Source: Gymnorhina tibicen (Eukaryota; Chordata; Aves; Passeriformes; Artamidae). From it: a stretch of DNA of 64,000 nt. The translations under genes were made by a program, and so were the position numbers. Positions 10,295 through 23,600 of this stretch are shown piece by piece. Each line of letters starts with the position of its first letter. Positions within the stretch are counted from its first letter, which is position 1. Where the stretch lies: the NCBI GenBank assembly GCA_013399875.1, contig VXAZ01003913.1, positions 3,262 to 67,261 of the forward strand, read 5' to 3'. Below the pieces are notes generated by a model. The model did not search any database, was not told the origin of the DNA, and saw only the letters and a program-made list of their open reading frames with translations.

Positions 10295-13200
10295 TTTTTG
10301 AGTTTAATCTTGGCGGTCCTTCCAGCAACATATGTGATTGCCGTATTATTTTTATTTCCTGACAAAACACAATTTCATTTCTATTTTAGTATAGTCCACA
10401 TAAAAATTTTAAGCAAGGAACTCCATAAGAAGTGAAAGTCACCTAGATATCACAACAATAAGTTTAGTCAATATCCTGTATTAGAGAATAAATTATTGAT
10501 GACATTAAGGGCAGATATAGAAAACCCTTGATAGGTTTTTTTTTCTGCACAGCTAAAATGTTTCTTCTTTGACTTTTGTGTATATATATTTTTTTAGAAC
10601 AATAAAACTATGCTGTCTTTCCAGAGTACCAGCCTAACTGGGTTTGCTATTACTTTGGTTTATATCAATATTCATTTTCCCCTGTACAAAAAATCCATAG
10701 TAAAAACAAATTATCACTAGGAATAATTTATTTGACTATAAGACATCATATTAGTAATGAAAACCAGATGATTGCATAGTGTATTAGCAAACTACCTGAT
10801 ATGTTTAGTTGCTAAGACCTCACCTGCATATGGAAACCCAAAAAGTGGGATAACTTAACAGTGATACAAAGTTATGGGTTTGACTGCATAGAGTTTTGAC
10901 AGACAAAACACGATGCATACCCAAGAGGGGAAAAAAAATTAAAAATAGAAGAGGAAGGCTGAGTTATTCAGAGCCTTGCTTTGCCACAATGCAAAAAGTC
11001 TATCACACTGGGTGCAGGATCATGTCTGGAGATATAGAGCAGAAGATGCAAGGTGAGTTTATTTAGTTTGGATGAAAGGAAGAGAAAACATAAAACCATA
11101 TGTCTGTCAAAATCTGGACTAGTGAGTATAGAGTCATGGTGTAGATAGATGTCAAAAGAGAAACAAATTAAACCCTAGACAAGTCTACTTGTCTTCACTG
11201 GTTCTTAAACAAGACTCTGAAGTTATGCACTAAGATATACACTTGTACTTCTCAAATAACTAAAATTCAGTAAGATGGTTCCAGTGAGATGCACAGGACA
11301 TGAGCAAGTATATATGTACTGAAATATTAATACAGATATGACAGGTGGACTTGTGTTTGCAGGTGAGTTTACCTAAGCTAAGGCAGAGAAAATATCAAAG
11401 GCTAGTCCTCCTGAGTATGTCAGGTGTGGGGAGTGGGCACAGGGTGCACATATTGTGCAAGAGGGTGGGTAGGAAATGAAGATTACCTGATAGTCATTAC
11501 ATTAATGTATGAGCTGAGACTCAATGTTTGTAGACCTTGCTACAAACCAGAGGAAGAAGATACTTAAATGTCCCAAATTTTGCATTTTAGGTAAGTGCCT
11601 CAACTGTTAAGGTTTTGAAATATTCTCACAAAAAGGAGGAAGAAGATTTCAACTTGATGCACCATTTTGATGCAAAGGATGACTGGGGGCAAGTTGCACA
11701 TAATGACACACCTGTGTAAAGAAAACAGGTGATACTATGTTTGTTGCTCACTCTGTGGATGTCCTGGCCCATTCTGGATCAAAGCTGACTTGGATCTGCT
11801 CTCACTCAGTGCGATGAGGTGCGTCAGGACCTGAAATGAAGCACAGCTTCTGTCGCTTTTGGCCTGCAGGCTGGGTCTCAGCTGTTTGAGTAGAAATGAT
11901 ATGAACCAACATATATTGGGAGAAGCAAACAGATCTTTGGTTGGTTTTAAGACCTTTTAAACGAAAAACAGAATGAAAAACTAGTTGAAACTGGGAAGCA
12001 TTCAGGCCATGAAAATATGAATGGACAAAACCAAAGCAGCTTTGATATCTCTTAGGGGGTTTTCTCAGAGTTGGCTCTGTCCCCAGCACTGCATTTCAGC
12101 ATTGCATTCTACTGCGTTATGTAATGACATACAAGCGTAGAACAAGTTTAAATTCATTATCCATTGGATTAAAACAAATAATACACAAAAAATTAGTGAA
12201 CCAGACAATGTTGTTGAATGTATTCATTGTAATCACAACTGGCAGGCAGCTTGCTGCACAATTGCATTTGGTAGCTCAAAGGGAGAAAGGGGAGAAGCAT
12301 TAACTCATGCTTTGATCTTTCCTTAGCCTCCAATTGTGAAAGCCGTTCCTATTAGCTTTGATATTTTGAAGGATTATGTCTATCTCTTCTGTCACTTCAA
12401 AACTGACTTTCTCCTGGGAGGTTTGGACAAAGTTTAGTTCTTGCTAGGAGAAAGTGCATATGTTTTGGGCATGCCACTTGACTGCAGGAAAGATCTTGTT
12501 CTTGGCTTTTTCTCCCACTAAAAAGGATCAGGCTCAGCTGAGTGAGCTCCAAGAGCTCTTGTACAACTGCTGTGATTGCCCACATTTGATCTTCTGTGTC
12601 TATTTTCTTTTGTTAGGTTCCTAGAAACATCAAGGGATTTAAAAGTACCCTAAACCAGATCAGAACATAGCATGGATTTTAGGAATCTTGGCACCGTTAA
12701 ATTCTACAGCTGCTCTCTTGCATAGTATGTATCCATACTGTGGTTATACACTTTTCCTGGTTTATTAAGCTCCTTTCCAGCTGGCTTAAATGCCCAGCCA
12801 GTCTTCTGGTGCTTTTGGGACTCGTCTCACCACCCACACATTCAGAAGCCTGTAAATAGTCTGTGGAGCAATAAGAGCTCTGACCTTACAGTCCCCTTTG
12901 GACACTAACGTAAAATAAATAACCCACTGCAACAGCAGGGTAAGTATTTACGAGTCCTCTGTGGGAGTCATACTCAGCATAGGGAAGAATATTTCAGTGA
13001 AACACTTCAGATCACACATGCTTTATTTTATTTCCTTTCTAATCTTACAAATAGGCAAACTCTTTTTCTTTCTTTTTTTTTGTCTTTGTTATAGTCACAC
13101 TATCACAGTTTGGAAAACATTGAGCTAACTTGAATAAAACTCAAGCTGCTCTTGAAACATTCTCTTGGTCTAAAGTTTAGATATTGTCTCACTTGTATAA

Positions 13201-14255
13201 TCAAATGTCTGTCAGTCAAGCCTCTTCCAGCTTCACTTACCTAGTTAAAAATATGTCTCTGCTTTTGTTATTAATTTGCCTGCATTAAGGCTCATGTAGT
13301 AGTCTGTTTGCTACATTTGCAATATACATGTCTTATTTCAAGTCTCTCCTTTATTCCCAGCAGCTGTCATAGTTTTCCTTTTCTTTTAGAGCAATATTTG
13401 TCTTACTTTAGTGATTTGTTTTATTATATCCACTTGGTGTACCTAACTTCATTATTTTCCTATTCCCTCACTAGTTTTTTATTATTTTGACTTCTTCTCT
13501 CCAGTTTTTACCTTATGCACTTATATAATTTTTCTGTTACTTGATGCTTTCAGCAGAATTTCTCTTAATTTTCTTTCCTCATATTTTTCTCCTGTGGGAT
13601 TTACCTTATTGGTCTTGCCAGGTATTTACATCAGCCTCACTATTTGTCTGTTTCATATGTTGATTTTAATATTTATTTTGTCTTGTATTTTTCCTCATGA
13701 TAAATCCAATAAAGTCTCTGCTTCTCATATTAAAATGCATCTCTGCAGTAATATAAGAAGTTTAGAGTGATGACATGACAACTAGTACTTCAAACTCACT
13801 GCTCCTTTTCAACTCAAATGGTGACAATGTTAAAGGCTTCAGAGACAAAAGACAAAAGCCTCTACAATAAAAGTTCTGTCTTCTGTATTACTGTTTTTAA
13901 GTATGCCTGCAACCCCAGGTCTTTCCAACAGTGACCTTCTTTTATGTCAGTACATGGGGAAAAGTGACAAGGTAGGTACATTCAGGGAGGAGTAGGAGCA
14001 GCTGTTAGAAACTCGGAAGTCCTCTCCTTGATAGCAGGTCTTTCTGCAATATCCCCTCCTGTTGCCCCTATTCTCATGCAGTCCTACAAGAATAGAATAG
14101 ATGCACTTCTTCATGAACAGTATGGCAAGCTTTTTGGACATTTTTTTAACCGGAGAAAGGTGTTTTATGCTTTCTCATGACTACTGCAGTTAAACCAATC
14201 CCAGTAATTAACTGCTAAAGCACAGTGAGTGGTTCAGTTGTAGAGATATGTATCA
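10295..14255. other. AT-rich noncoding segment
   Basis: Nearly 4 kb without a supported feature. The longest ORF is 95 codons on the minus strand at 11802-12089 and shows no recognised domain. A moderately GC-richer stretch spans about 11750-12100 but has no transposon ends I can identify. The 13300-13640 stretch is strongly pyrimidine-biased on the plus strand. No RNA gene, CR1 tail or LTR terminus is visible. Confidence 0.6.
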
Positions 14256-14306
14256 TGTACTGGGTCTGGCTAAGATGGAGTTAGTTTTCTCTATAGCTAA
14301 ACCACA
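14256..14306 (+). mobile_element. Short LTR remnant, internally deleted
   Basis: A stretch beginning TGTACTGGGTCTGGCTAAGA and continuing GATGGAGTTAGTTTTCT matches my recollection of the start of a common avian LTR, and within 50 bp it is followed by CTAAACCACA, the type of sequence that ends related LTRs. This suggests a copy whose interior was deleted. The evidence is short and based on recall, so confidence is low to moderate. Confidence 0.4.
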
Positions 14307-17300
14307 ATAATGTGCAATATTTGCTTAACCCGTAGAGGGAGGGTGGAATAATTTTTTTTCTTTTAATAGGTCTTCTATGCCTACTATCATAATTGCAAAA
14401 TAGTGCTTACCTCTTTGACATTATATGCCTTGATGTGGCTAAGGAATATTTCCTCATTTATGCAACAGGAAAAAGACCATGTATTTTCTCCTTTCCTTTT
14501 CTCCTTTTTCTTTCATTAATTGACTCTTCACTCTCATCTACTCCTGCTTTCTTCAGTTTCTTTACCTATTTTTAGAATGCAAATAGAAATCTCACTACTG
14601 TGGGAGGACTTTCAGACTGTTAATAGGTTCAGAACTCTGCATCAGTCAGGCAAAATGTTCTACCTCTTCACAGTGACTGTGGAGGTCACCACCACATCTC
14701 CAAATGTCACCAGTTCCAACAAAATTTTAAATAAAGAACTCTGCATTTGAGAAAATGAGCTATTACAAGGTGAAGAAGTATGAGAGTTTATTTTGTACTG
14801 GAGTTTACAGCTGGAGGTTATGGAGAAACCTGATATTTGAGACAGTTCTTGTACAAGGACTTTTTATTTACAGACGGTAGAACACTGAACAGCTTGAACT
14901 ATGTGCTGTCCCACATTGCACATTCCGCTTTCAAAAGCAACTCCATTTTCATTTTGCAGGTGTCAGAGGGAAATGTTCCTGAAAACATTCATAGTGTGTT
15001 TCACAAAACGAGTCTGACTAAATTTTGCTTTAAATCTCAAGTCTGCACTTGCCAGGCAAATTTTGAACTTCTAAAGGGGGCATACTCACCTCTATGCCTC
15101 TGTTTTGCCTCCTACTTAGGCTACAGAACCCTTCAACAAATCATCTCGAAAAAGAGGGATTCAAGGACCTTACTGCTAGTTCAAGTCAAACCAAAGTACT
15201 CCAATTTTGGTTTATACTACAAGAGGATGAAATGGTGGAACAAAAGTAATCTGAAATTACTGTACTATAAATGTGAACAGGAAGGCAATGCCAAAATTAA
15301 CAGAATGTGAAACAGGATTCTGCAATCCATCACTACCTTCCTCTCAGCTGGAGGTGGGGTTGTCGAACAGATGTGTTGGGATTTCTGCAGAGAAAGGCAA
15401 AAGAACCAGGAGAAACACAAAAGGAAAGCATGCTCCACTAAGGACATCTTGAGAGAAGATGGGTTGAGAAGGACTCTGCTATGCCACTCAAAATATCCAG
15501 TCAAGCAGTCCCTAGAACATTACCTCCTCATGTTTTTCTCTTTGGCACAAGGTACACAGTACTTGAGGAATGTCACAACAGAAGGCATTTTATCCTTCTG
15601 TGTATCAAGTCTATCTACAAAGCAAAATGAAAAGCAGTCTGGTTTCAAATAATTTAAGTTTTTATCTCTGATTTTGGCACATGACACACAGCCTTCACAT
15701 TGATGGTAGATTTCTGTTTAGTCTGGATATAAGTAGGTCAACAAGATTTTACGAACCTTGTCACAAGTTAAAAAGAAACTGTGTATGCAGAGAGTATAGA
15801 GCAAGCTCACAGAAACGTCTCAAGGCTTCCTCTGTCAAGCTCAAGGATGGATTTTTTTTTTTGTTTGTTTTTCGAAAGCAACATACCTTCAGAACTAGGG
15901 AAATTAACAAGAAGTAACAGGACAAGGTTAACATAGAAAGACACTGCTAAAGAGAAAAAGACCAGTTTCCACTGTTTTGGATAAACTGGTATGGTAGGTT
16001 TCATTTATTGATTACATATATTACTATGTCTGGAGTCGAAGATTATCCAGAAAGCTGATTGGAAAATGTACCTTTCAGCCATACTGCTTTCAGCTTATCT
16101 AAATGTGACACTCCAAGCTATGGCTCTGCATAATGAGGCAGAAAAGTATTTCCAGAATTTTATTAATTTGTTTCAGAGAGATGAGTTTGACTAAAAAGTA
16201 AAATCTTCAATTATACACCATCTTGGACTTTACTGTTGGCATTTTTCAAGCATTTGGTATGTCTTTCCTTCAGATGCTTGGTATTTCTGGTCATGAAAGA
16301 AACCTGAATATATAAAGACTTCCAAAAGGAAGTGAATAATTTTTAGGAGTGGAAGTTAGAAAGGGGGAATTTAATATCACTTCTTTATTTCCTTTCAGAA
16401 TAAGAAAGAGACAAATGACAGCAAATGAAAGCTGTTTCTCTTGCTGGAGTGGTAACAATAGTCCCAGTGGATTCAGCAACTTGAAAACTCTGAAAAAGGA
16501 GAGTTCAAAATCTGTGTATTACAATATTTCAGATTAGACTATTCATTTCCTGCCTGAAAGTCAGTATTTCTGTCTATCTCACTCCTTGATATGGAGTTAC
16601 TTTCTGAATTGTATCCATCTGATTAACGATAGGATTTTTTCATCGATGTGAATAACCAAATTACTTGTGAAAGCAAGATCATTATCTTCAGGTAGTAGTG
16701 GGATTGGATATATTACTGTTTGCACATCTCTAGAACCAATCCCATTACATATAAATTGGAATTTGATTTAAGCATCTAATTTATAAATATAAGACTTGAA
16801 CCAAGACTTTGGTTTATATTCCTAAGCCATGATTAATAAATCTGCCTAGTAAATCAGTCTTTTTTAACAAATAAACTGGGTTTCATAAAATAGATCTTAA
16901 TAACCACAGTATATGAAGTTCTGACTTATAAATCACAGCTATGACTAAAAATCAGTCATATTGCTTATAAATCAGCAATGCTACTTTAAAAAGTGCCATG
17001 CTTCTGAAAAAAGGTGAAAGACAAATGTTCCTTACTTTATGTATGTATATTTAATTTAGGTATTTAAAGTGAAAGCAATTATAAAGCTACTTCTGAAATG
17101 GTTATTTGAAAAACAGCACCTTAAAGTGATGATAGAGCAGAAGGGGAATTTTATTGGTATTCATAAATGTGCACCTTGCCATTTGTAACTGTCTTTGTAC
17201 TCTCCATTCTGCACAGGCTGCCTATCAGGGCTGTAGTCTGCTGTCAAGATTGTTGCAGGTCTGATGCTTGTTACTCTCCTGTTTAGTTTTTTCAAATATG

Positions 17301-19276
17301 CCCTTGCCAGTCTCAGTAGCAAGAGATGGACTGTTTTAATTTATCCATTTCCAGCTGCTGTTTTAGGGGTTGGGGTTAAACCACAGTTCAAAAGCTCCCA
17401 ATTTGAGTAGATGTAAAAAGTGAGAGGAAGAGGTTAATTGATCCTTAAAAATATTGAAAGCAGTATTTTTTTCTAGTATTCTTCAGCAAGTTTCTGCTTT
17501 TCTTGTGTTTAGCGGGAGCATTTGTGAATCATCCCATATTCTTCAGTCATCTACTCAAAGAATAAGTGAAATACCAACAGACTTTAGAGCTGACTTCAGT
17601 GTGTGTAGGAAAATTCAGTCAATTCTTCCCTAAAGTTCTTAAATATTTAGGTTTGGTATGATTTGGTTTCAATTTTTGGGTGATGGCTTTTAAAATTATT
17701 TATTTATTTGATATTGGTTTTGTTTATTTTTTTTGCAGCAAGACAGATTTCCTTTTTCAGGTAGGAATAAATGTATAAAGAAACATTTAAAAGCATAAAC
17801 TGTAATTACTTCAAGTCCAACTTGTATATAAATGTAATAGTGAAAATGCTATCATCAATATATCTTTTAGTTCTTTACACTAGTTTTCAATCCTCAAATA
17901 TTATGAAAATCTTTCCATAAACGAAAGCAGAGACTTCCTTTCTTTCCTCCCCAGTTCAACCCATAGTATTTCTGCAGAGCTCAAAACTGATGAGCTTTTA
18001 ATCTGAGTTGGGAAAGACTCATGTTCTTACCCTCATTCATTCTTCACTTTTCCTGTGCTGGACCAACACCCTGACTGGAAGGATGCTAGAGGGAGAAACA
18101 GTGGGAAAAAATGACTTTTGGTTTACTCTATTATAATTTGCATAGGTATTAAAATATAATCAATGCAAGTTTTCAAATATATCCCCTAGCAAAAGTACAT
18201 CTTTGTTACAAACATGTATGATCTGTTCTGGCTTTCTCTTTCTTTCATTTAAATAAGAATTTTTAAATACCTTTTTCTTCTTTTGTAACCAATGTTCTAA
18301 AGGGAAATGTTTAAATTAATTGAGAATTTCACCAAAAAACCATTTTGCCTAAAAAAGAACATGTTCTATCAAGGTTTACTTTAAAGCACATTTCCTCTCA
18401 CAAATTTGTTTCTTCCTTTCATATAACTAAAAATGGAACCTAAAAAAATGTCTAATATTTTAGTAGATTTTAGATTTTTTTTTAATATCTGAGAGACAGT
18501 GAGGAGTAATAATAGCCAAGATCTCGGTTTACCCTGTCAGTCACTTGGGGCTTTTTGCAGACAAATTTGTTGGTGCAATGCTTTCCTGTAATTATTTACC
18601 AAGAGACCAGGTGCAAAGCTGGTACTACTATCAACTTGGAACTAAAGAAATGGAATTTAATAGACAAAATTTAGCCCTCTGATTTTGTCCATTTAATGTG
18701 ATGATACAGACCTGTCACTCTCACAGTGATGGTGGAAGGATATAGAGATCCAAGTTTTTAAGAGAGTTTATTTACTCAATAGCGACCTACACTGACAGAA
18801 CAACTCTCTTTCTGGTTTTCTGTGCTTCTGTGGCTATGGCACACACAATACCACAAATCTCTTCCTTCAAAATATCTGTGTTTGTTAATGATCTGTGTCC
18901 TTTGGGTTTCTATTCTTATCATTCCTGTGCCTCAGTGTCCCATCTACAAAATGCAACTTATAACAATTTTTGTAATCTTTTTTTCTTCTTTTTTTTTCCT
19001 CTAGTCTATATTTTATACAGCTTCTCCTTTTATGATTGTTTTTTGGCAATATCCAAAATACAAGTAAGGGTCTTGTCTGCGTCCCAGATATATTGAGCCT
19101 TATGCCTTATAAAGGGGATTCCTGGTCAAGCTGCCTCTCTAGCATCTACAGGAGCAACAACAAATAGAAATAATGCTATATTTTTGTTTTAACTACTTTT
19201 GTGTTATTGTGATCAGAAATCATTTCCTGTTGTTATGATACACTGGAATAATATTACGGTCTTATTTCTGAAATAA
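14307..19276. other. AT-rich noncoding segment
   Basis: About 5 kb without a supported gene. It contains the longest plus-strand ORF in the window (14837-15310, 157 codons), which has no recognisable domain, signal peptide or repeat and is within what chance allows in 64 kb of AT-rich DNA. Pyrimidine-rich tracts and A/T runs are common (for example 17700-17740). No LTR ends or CR1 tails seen. Confidence 0.6.
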
Positions 19277-19795
19277 TGTTAGGATCTGATTATTAAAAGA
19301 TGCCTCTGCCTGAATTAAGGTGCAAATGAGACCATATGCCAAAGTCAATAGTACAGATTTTATTTAGCAGTAAAGCAGGGGGTCGGGAGGGAAAGAAAAA
19401 GAGACAGACAGATTAAGAAGAAAGATAGCCACCACCACATGGGTCCTTGTGGCATCCTGCTGGCCTTCTCCTGTTCCTCTCAGTGGTGGGGGTCCCCAGA
19501 CTGCTCTTCTGGAGATGCCACTTTCATACAGTCCATGTTCTGGGTATCCAGGAGGTGTTCATGCCATTCCAACAGCTTGGGATAGCATGTGTGAAAGCAG
19601 TTGCTTCCCTTCTCATAGTTTGCCAGGTGGGAATTTTTGTCTGGACAGGTTACCGAGATTTGCCTCACCAGGCCTAGCATCCTCCTGGTGCTGTCGTCTG
19701 TTGTTTTCCCACAGTCTGCAAAGTGGAATTTTGTCCAGCGTGTTAATTCCAGATCTTTCACTTCCATCAGGGAACATCTCCAGTGACTGAATAAA
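19277..19795 (-). mobile_element. Probable ERV LTR 3' portion, minus orientation
   Basis: On the minus strand the order is: a 95-codon open frame (19480-19767) with several Cys residues, a stop, a pyrimidine-rich run, an AATAAA polyadenylation signal (TTTATT on the plus strand at 19358-19363), then about 80 bp ending in CTAACA, i.e. plus-strand TGTTAGGATCTG at 19277. That is the layout of an LTR with a short U5 after the polyadenylation signal. The purine-rich GGGTCGGGAGGGAAAG block near 19381 also fits retroviral LTRs I recall from songbirds. The upstream boundary is unclear because a CR1 begins within about 100 bp. The open frame could be residual retroviral coding sequence; I cannot assign it. 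Confidence 0.55.
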
Positions 19796-19889
19796 GGGAA
19801 AATATTGCAACCACTTGCTTAAAAAGGTTAAAAGGAGGACCCTGGGAACTACCATCAATCCGCCTCACCTCTCTGTCCAGTGAGAACAT

Positions 19890-20690
19890 GGAACAGATTG
19901 TCCTGGAAGATATATCAAAACTTGGAAGATAGGGAAGTGATTAGAGACAATCAGTACAAGGAACTCCACATGGGATGAGGTAGTCACTGGTATCAGTACA
20001 GACTGAGGGATGAATGGATTGAGAATATCCTTGTGGAAAGGGACCTGCAGATACCATTAGATGAAAAATTTTAATATGAGCCAAGACTATAAGCTTGCAC
20101 CCCAGAAAGCCAACGTTATCCTGGCCTGCATCAAAAGCAGTGTGGCCAGCAGGGCATGGGAGGGGATTCTGCCCCTCTACTCTGCCTTCACGAGACCCCA
20201 TCTGCAGTGCTGCATCCAGCTCTGAGGTCCTCAGTCCAAGAAAAACAAGGACCTGTTAGAGACGGTCTAGAGTACGGCCATGGAAATTTTCCATGGAACA
20301 CCTCTCCTATAAAGGCAGGATGGTCCAGACTTCTGGAGAAGAGAAGGCTCTGGGAAGACCATATTGAAGCCTTTCAATATACATGGGGGGCTTATGAGAA
20401 AGATGGAGACCTTTTGCAAAGGTCTGTAGTGACAGAACCAAGGGTAACAGTTTTAAAACAAAAGATGGTAGGTTTAGGTCAGAAGATATTTTTTATGAAG
20501 AGAATGGTGAAGACACTGATACAGGCTGTGAATGCCCCATCCCTGGAAATGTTCAAGATCAGGTGGGATGGGGTTTAGAGTAATCTAATCTAATGAAAGA
20601 TGCCCCTGTCTTGGAAGGTGGGTTGGACTAGATGATCTTTCAAGGTCCCTTCCTAACCCAAACCATTCTATAAATCTATGATTTTATGAA
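19890..20690 (+). mobile_element. CR1 LINE with internal deletion
   Basis: Two blocks of the CR1 reverse-transcriptase ORF are joined here. The first (about 19900-19968, GAAGTGATTAGAGACAATCA) belongs to the middle of the RT region; the second, from about 19990 (GACTGAGGGATGAATGG), belongs much nearer the 3' end, so several hundred bases of the usual element appear missing. From there it runs through GCACCCCAGAAAGCCAACG, CTGCCCCTCTACTCTGC, GGAACACCTCTCCTAT, GAATGCCCCATCCCTGGAAA, and GGACTAGATGATCTTTCAAG to a tail of ATTCTAT/ATCTATG/ATTTTATG units ending near 20690. Frames are broken. The left boundary lies against the probable LTR. Confidence 0.92.
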
Positions 20691-23600
20691 GACAAAACTA
20701 GGGACTATTTAAAGTAGTGCTTTCCATCTAGGGTTGATTTTTTTTTCCAAATTTGCTGATTATATTATCATATTTGTAATATAGGTAAATCTTTTGCTTT
20801 CTCAACACTATCCGAGTACTGAGTCCAAGATAAATACATTAAAAACAGAGTTATTGGAAAAAGTTGTGTATCTTTGAAAACATTTCTCTCATTATTAATC
20901 ATAAGCAACAGCAAAATAATATTTCATACATTATTTGAATGTTGTGGGAACAATCTCAACATTTAGGCTGAAATGCAGCACCTGAAATCTAGGAGTCCCT
21001 TCACTCAATAATTATAACTTCTTGATTCTTCTAGGTATCTGCGAGGAGCATTGAAGATAGGAATGCCATAAAAAGTAGGAACATCACAGAAAATAACAGA
21101 CTTTCAGTAGAGTGGGAAGCTTACTGACAACTACTTCATACCCATTGTTCTCCCACTCTTTTATTCACCAGGTTCTGGATCAGTCTGTCAAGAAGGAACT
21201 GGTGTTTCTATAGATAGCTGTGACTAGCGGGTTGTTTTCCATTTTGGGCTTGGTTTTGCTGGTTTTTTAATTTTTTTTCTCCACTGACCAGTTTTAAGGG
21301 TCACGGAAAAAAAAAGTTCTTTTTTAAACATATGGCCATTTTATTTGTATTTTATCACTAAGGATGGTATTCAGTCAAAACTAATGGTTAGTGAACCCAT
21401 GTTCCTGAATTTGCCGAATTTCTGAAACTATTCTACAGAGAAAGGTAGTTGGATTGGGGTAAATCCAGTGTGGATTTTACCTAAATAAGGAACTGATTTT
21501 AGGAATATACAGACAGTTGTCTCCTCCTGTTTAATAATACAGGAGATTTTCACTTCAGCAAAATGGATTAAACAGCAGTCTAAAACATTGTAATATGCCA
21601 GATGTTTGAGATAGACAAACTGATTCCTTTTTCTCTCATTCTTTTAAAAAATGATCATCTACCTGCATGGCTGAAAATCTTACGGAAATTGCACATTGAA
21701 AGTCTGATTTCTGGACTGTTCACTCACCAGGTGTGGACATAGTGCACTCTGAGACTCTTGTGTCCTTCATTCTTGTCTCAGGAGAGAGACAGTAAATAAG
21801 AGCTAGTGGATCTGAATACTGTGACTTATTTAAAAACAAATGAGATTAGAGGTACTTGATTATCTGAGATACTCACTAGCCCACAGTACTACATTCAGTA
21901 GGACTGAGCTTCTCTTCCCCACAGGCAGAGCTGGGAAAGTTGGGCAGCAAGTTATATAAGCTCATGACATGGTTCTGCTCACAGTTACCAATACTGGGTG
22001 TCATCCATCAGGGTGCCTCTCTGAGGTCTCCCACCTTTCATCTCCATGCATCTCTGTGACCTCTGAGATGTTTCCTTACTTCCAGGTAGTTTCCTCCAGC
22101 CAGAGCAAAACTAAGATCTTCACCACCTTCTTTCTGATGCTACTTCTTTAAAGGGCCTTTTTTTTTTTTGTGAACCATTTTTTTTTAGCACCAGCCCCTC
22201 TGTTTGGTATCTAAGCCTCCAGTTTTTCCTGACTAAACAGTCTGTGTACAAAAGCACAACTTTACAATTGGTGTTCCTCTTTCATGTCCTTTTATTAACG
22301 GAAGGATTTAGGATGTGCTAAGTCTGTTTAGATCAGGTGTTACAAAAATTTACATCCCGTCCATACCATTTTCATCTAGCAAATAGAAGGCTTTTGTTGG
22401 GGAATTCAAAAGTTCAGTTTTGAGTACTCACAGTCACATAAATTCATCGTGTTTGCTGACTCCCGTTACCATTCGCAGCTTAATGACTAAGAAACAAATA
22501 CACCACCAGATAGAATTCACACTAGTATCATTTCAAAGAATCATAAAAGTAAATATATTGTAACAATGGGAATAATTCAATTCCTGTGTGAATGTGGAAA
22601 AAGTCACTGAAGGTCAAATACTTCATTACACAAGTGGAGCAAGACTGGTTTTTTGTGATGATGAAAAAAAAAGATGTACTGTGGCATAAAAATGATAACA
22701 TTCGTAAATCAGAAGATGAGCATTGGGTAAATGCATATTTTTATGCTGTGAGGACAGTACAGAACATAAAATATATGAATGAGATGGAAAAGAGTGCCTC
22801 AAGGTGAGCAAAAAAAGATTTTTCTGAAAATTTAAAGCCCCAGAAACCTTTAATAAAGAGGAAGAAAGATTGATAAAATGTAATTATCATTGTGCTTTTA
22901 TGTTTCTTGTGTCAGTTCTCATTTCACATTGGTCCTAAAACAACTAAGACAATTGTTTATTTCTAGAAGATGGATTGCTCTCAAAAATAGAAATGTGCAA
23001 TGAGCAGCAAGAAAAAAAATCCTTTATCTAAGGGCTTTACTACTTCATATAACAAACTGAGTAATAACTACAAAATGTTTCATTTGGTTTGAAACTGCAA
23101 ATGAACTACTCATCATTGATATTTGAAAATATCTGTTTTTTATTATATGTTTTATCAACCATAGCTGCTTTTCATATACATCACAAGAAAAACGACAGAT
23201 TTTTTAAAGCAATAAAGGTCACTTGTATGCTATTCTGGATTTAATACAGCTCAACATTTTCACCCACTGATTTTTATATTAATTTATTATATGATCTCTT
23301 TGAATAACAGGTCAAGCAGTGATTCAGAAACGGATGTTCTTTTTGAAACGTGCTGGCATTTTGCAAGTAGTTAGGATTAGTGGTTTGGTTAAAAAAGTTT
23401 ATATAATAACAGGTGATTTTGCACCTGTAATTTCAATCCTCTCCTCTCTATAATTTCAATCCTCTCCTCTCTAGTATATCCCACTAACATGAGTGTGAAG
23501 CTTGTTCTTACAAATTTCATGTCAATAGAATTCAGTGAAAGAAAGTTTATCAGAATTAAAAGTTACCAAAGACCATTATAGCTTTATAAAATATTAAATC

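Noticed and set aside
10065..10370. Lys-Gly and Phe-Pro/Ser-Leu repeat ORFs
   Set aside because: Direct translation of the (GGGAAA)n array, including an ambiguous base; not a protein gene.
14837..15310. 157-codon plus-strand ORF
   Set aside because: No recognisable domain, no promoter or splice context, and a length expected by chance about once in 64 kb of AT-rich sequence read in six frames.
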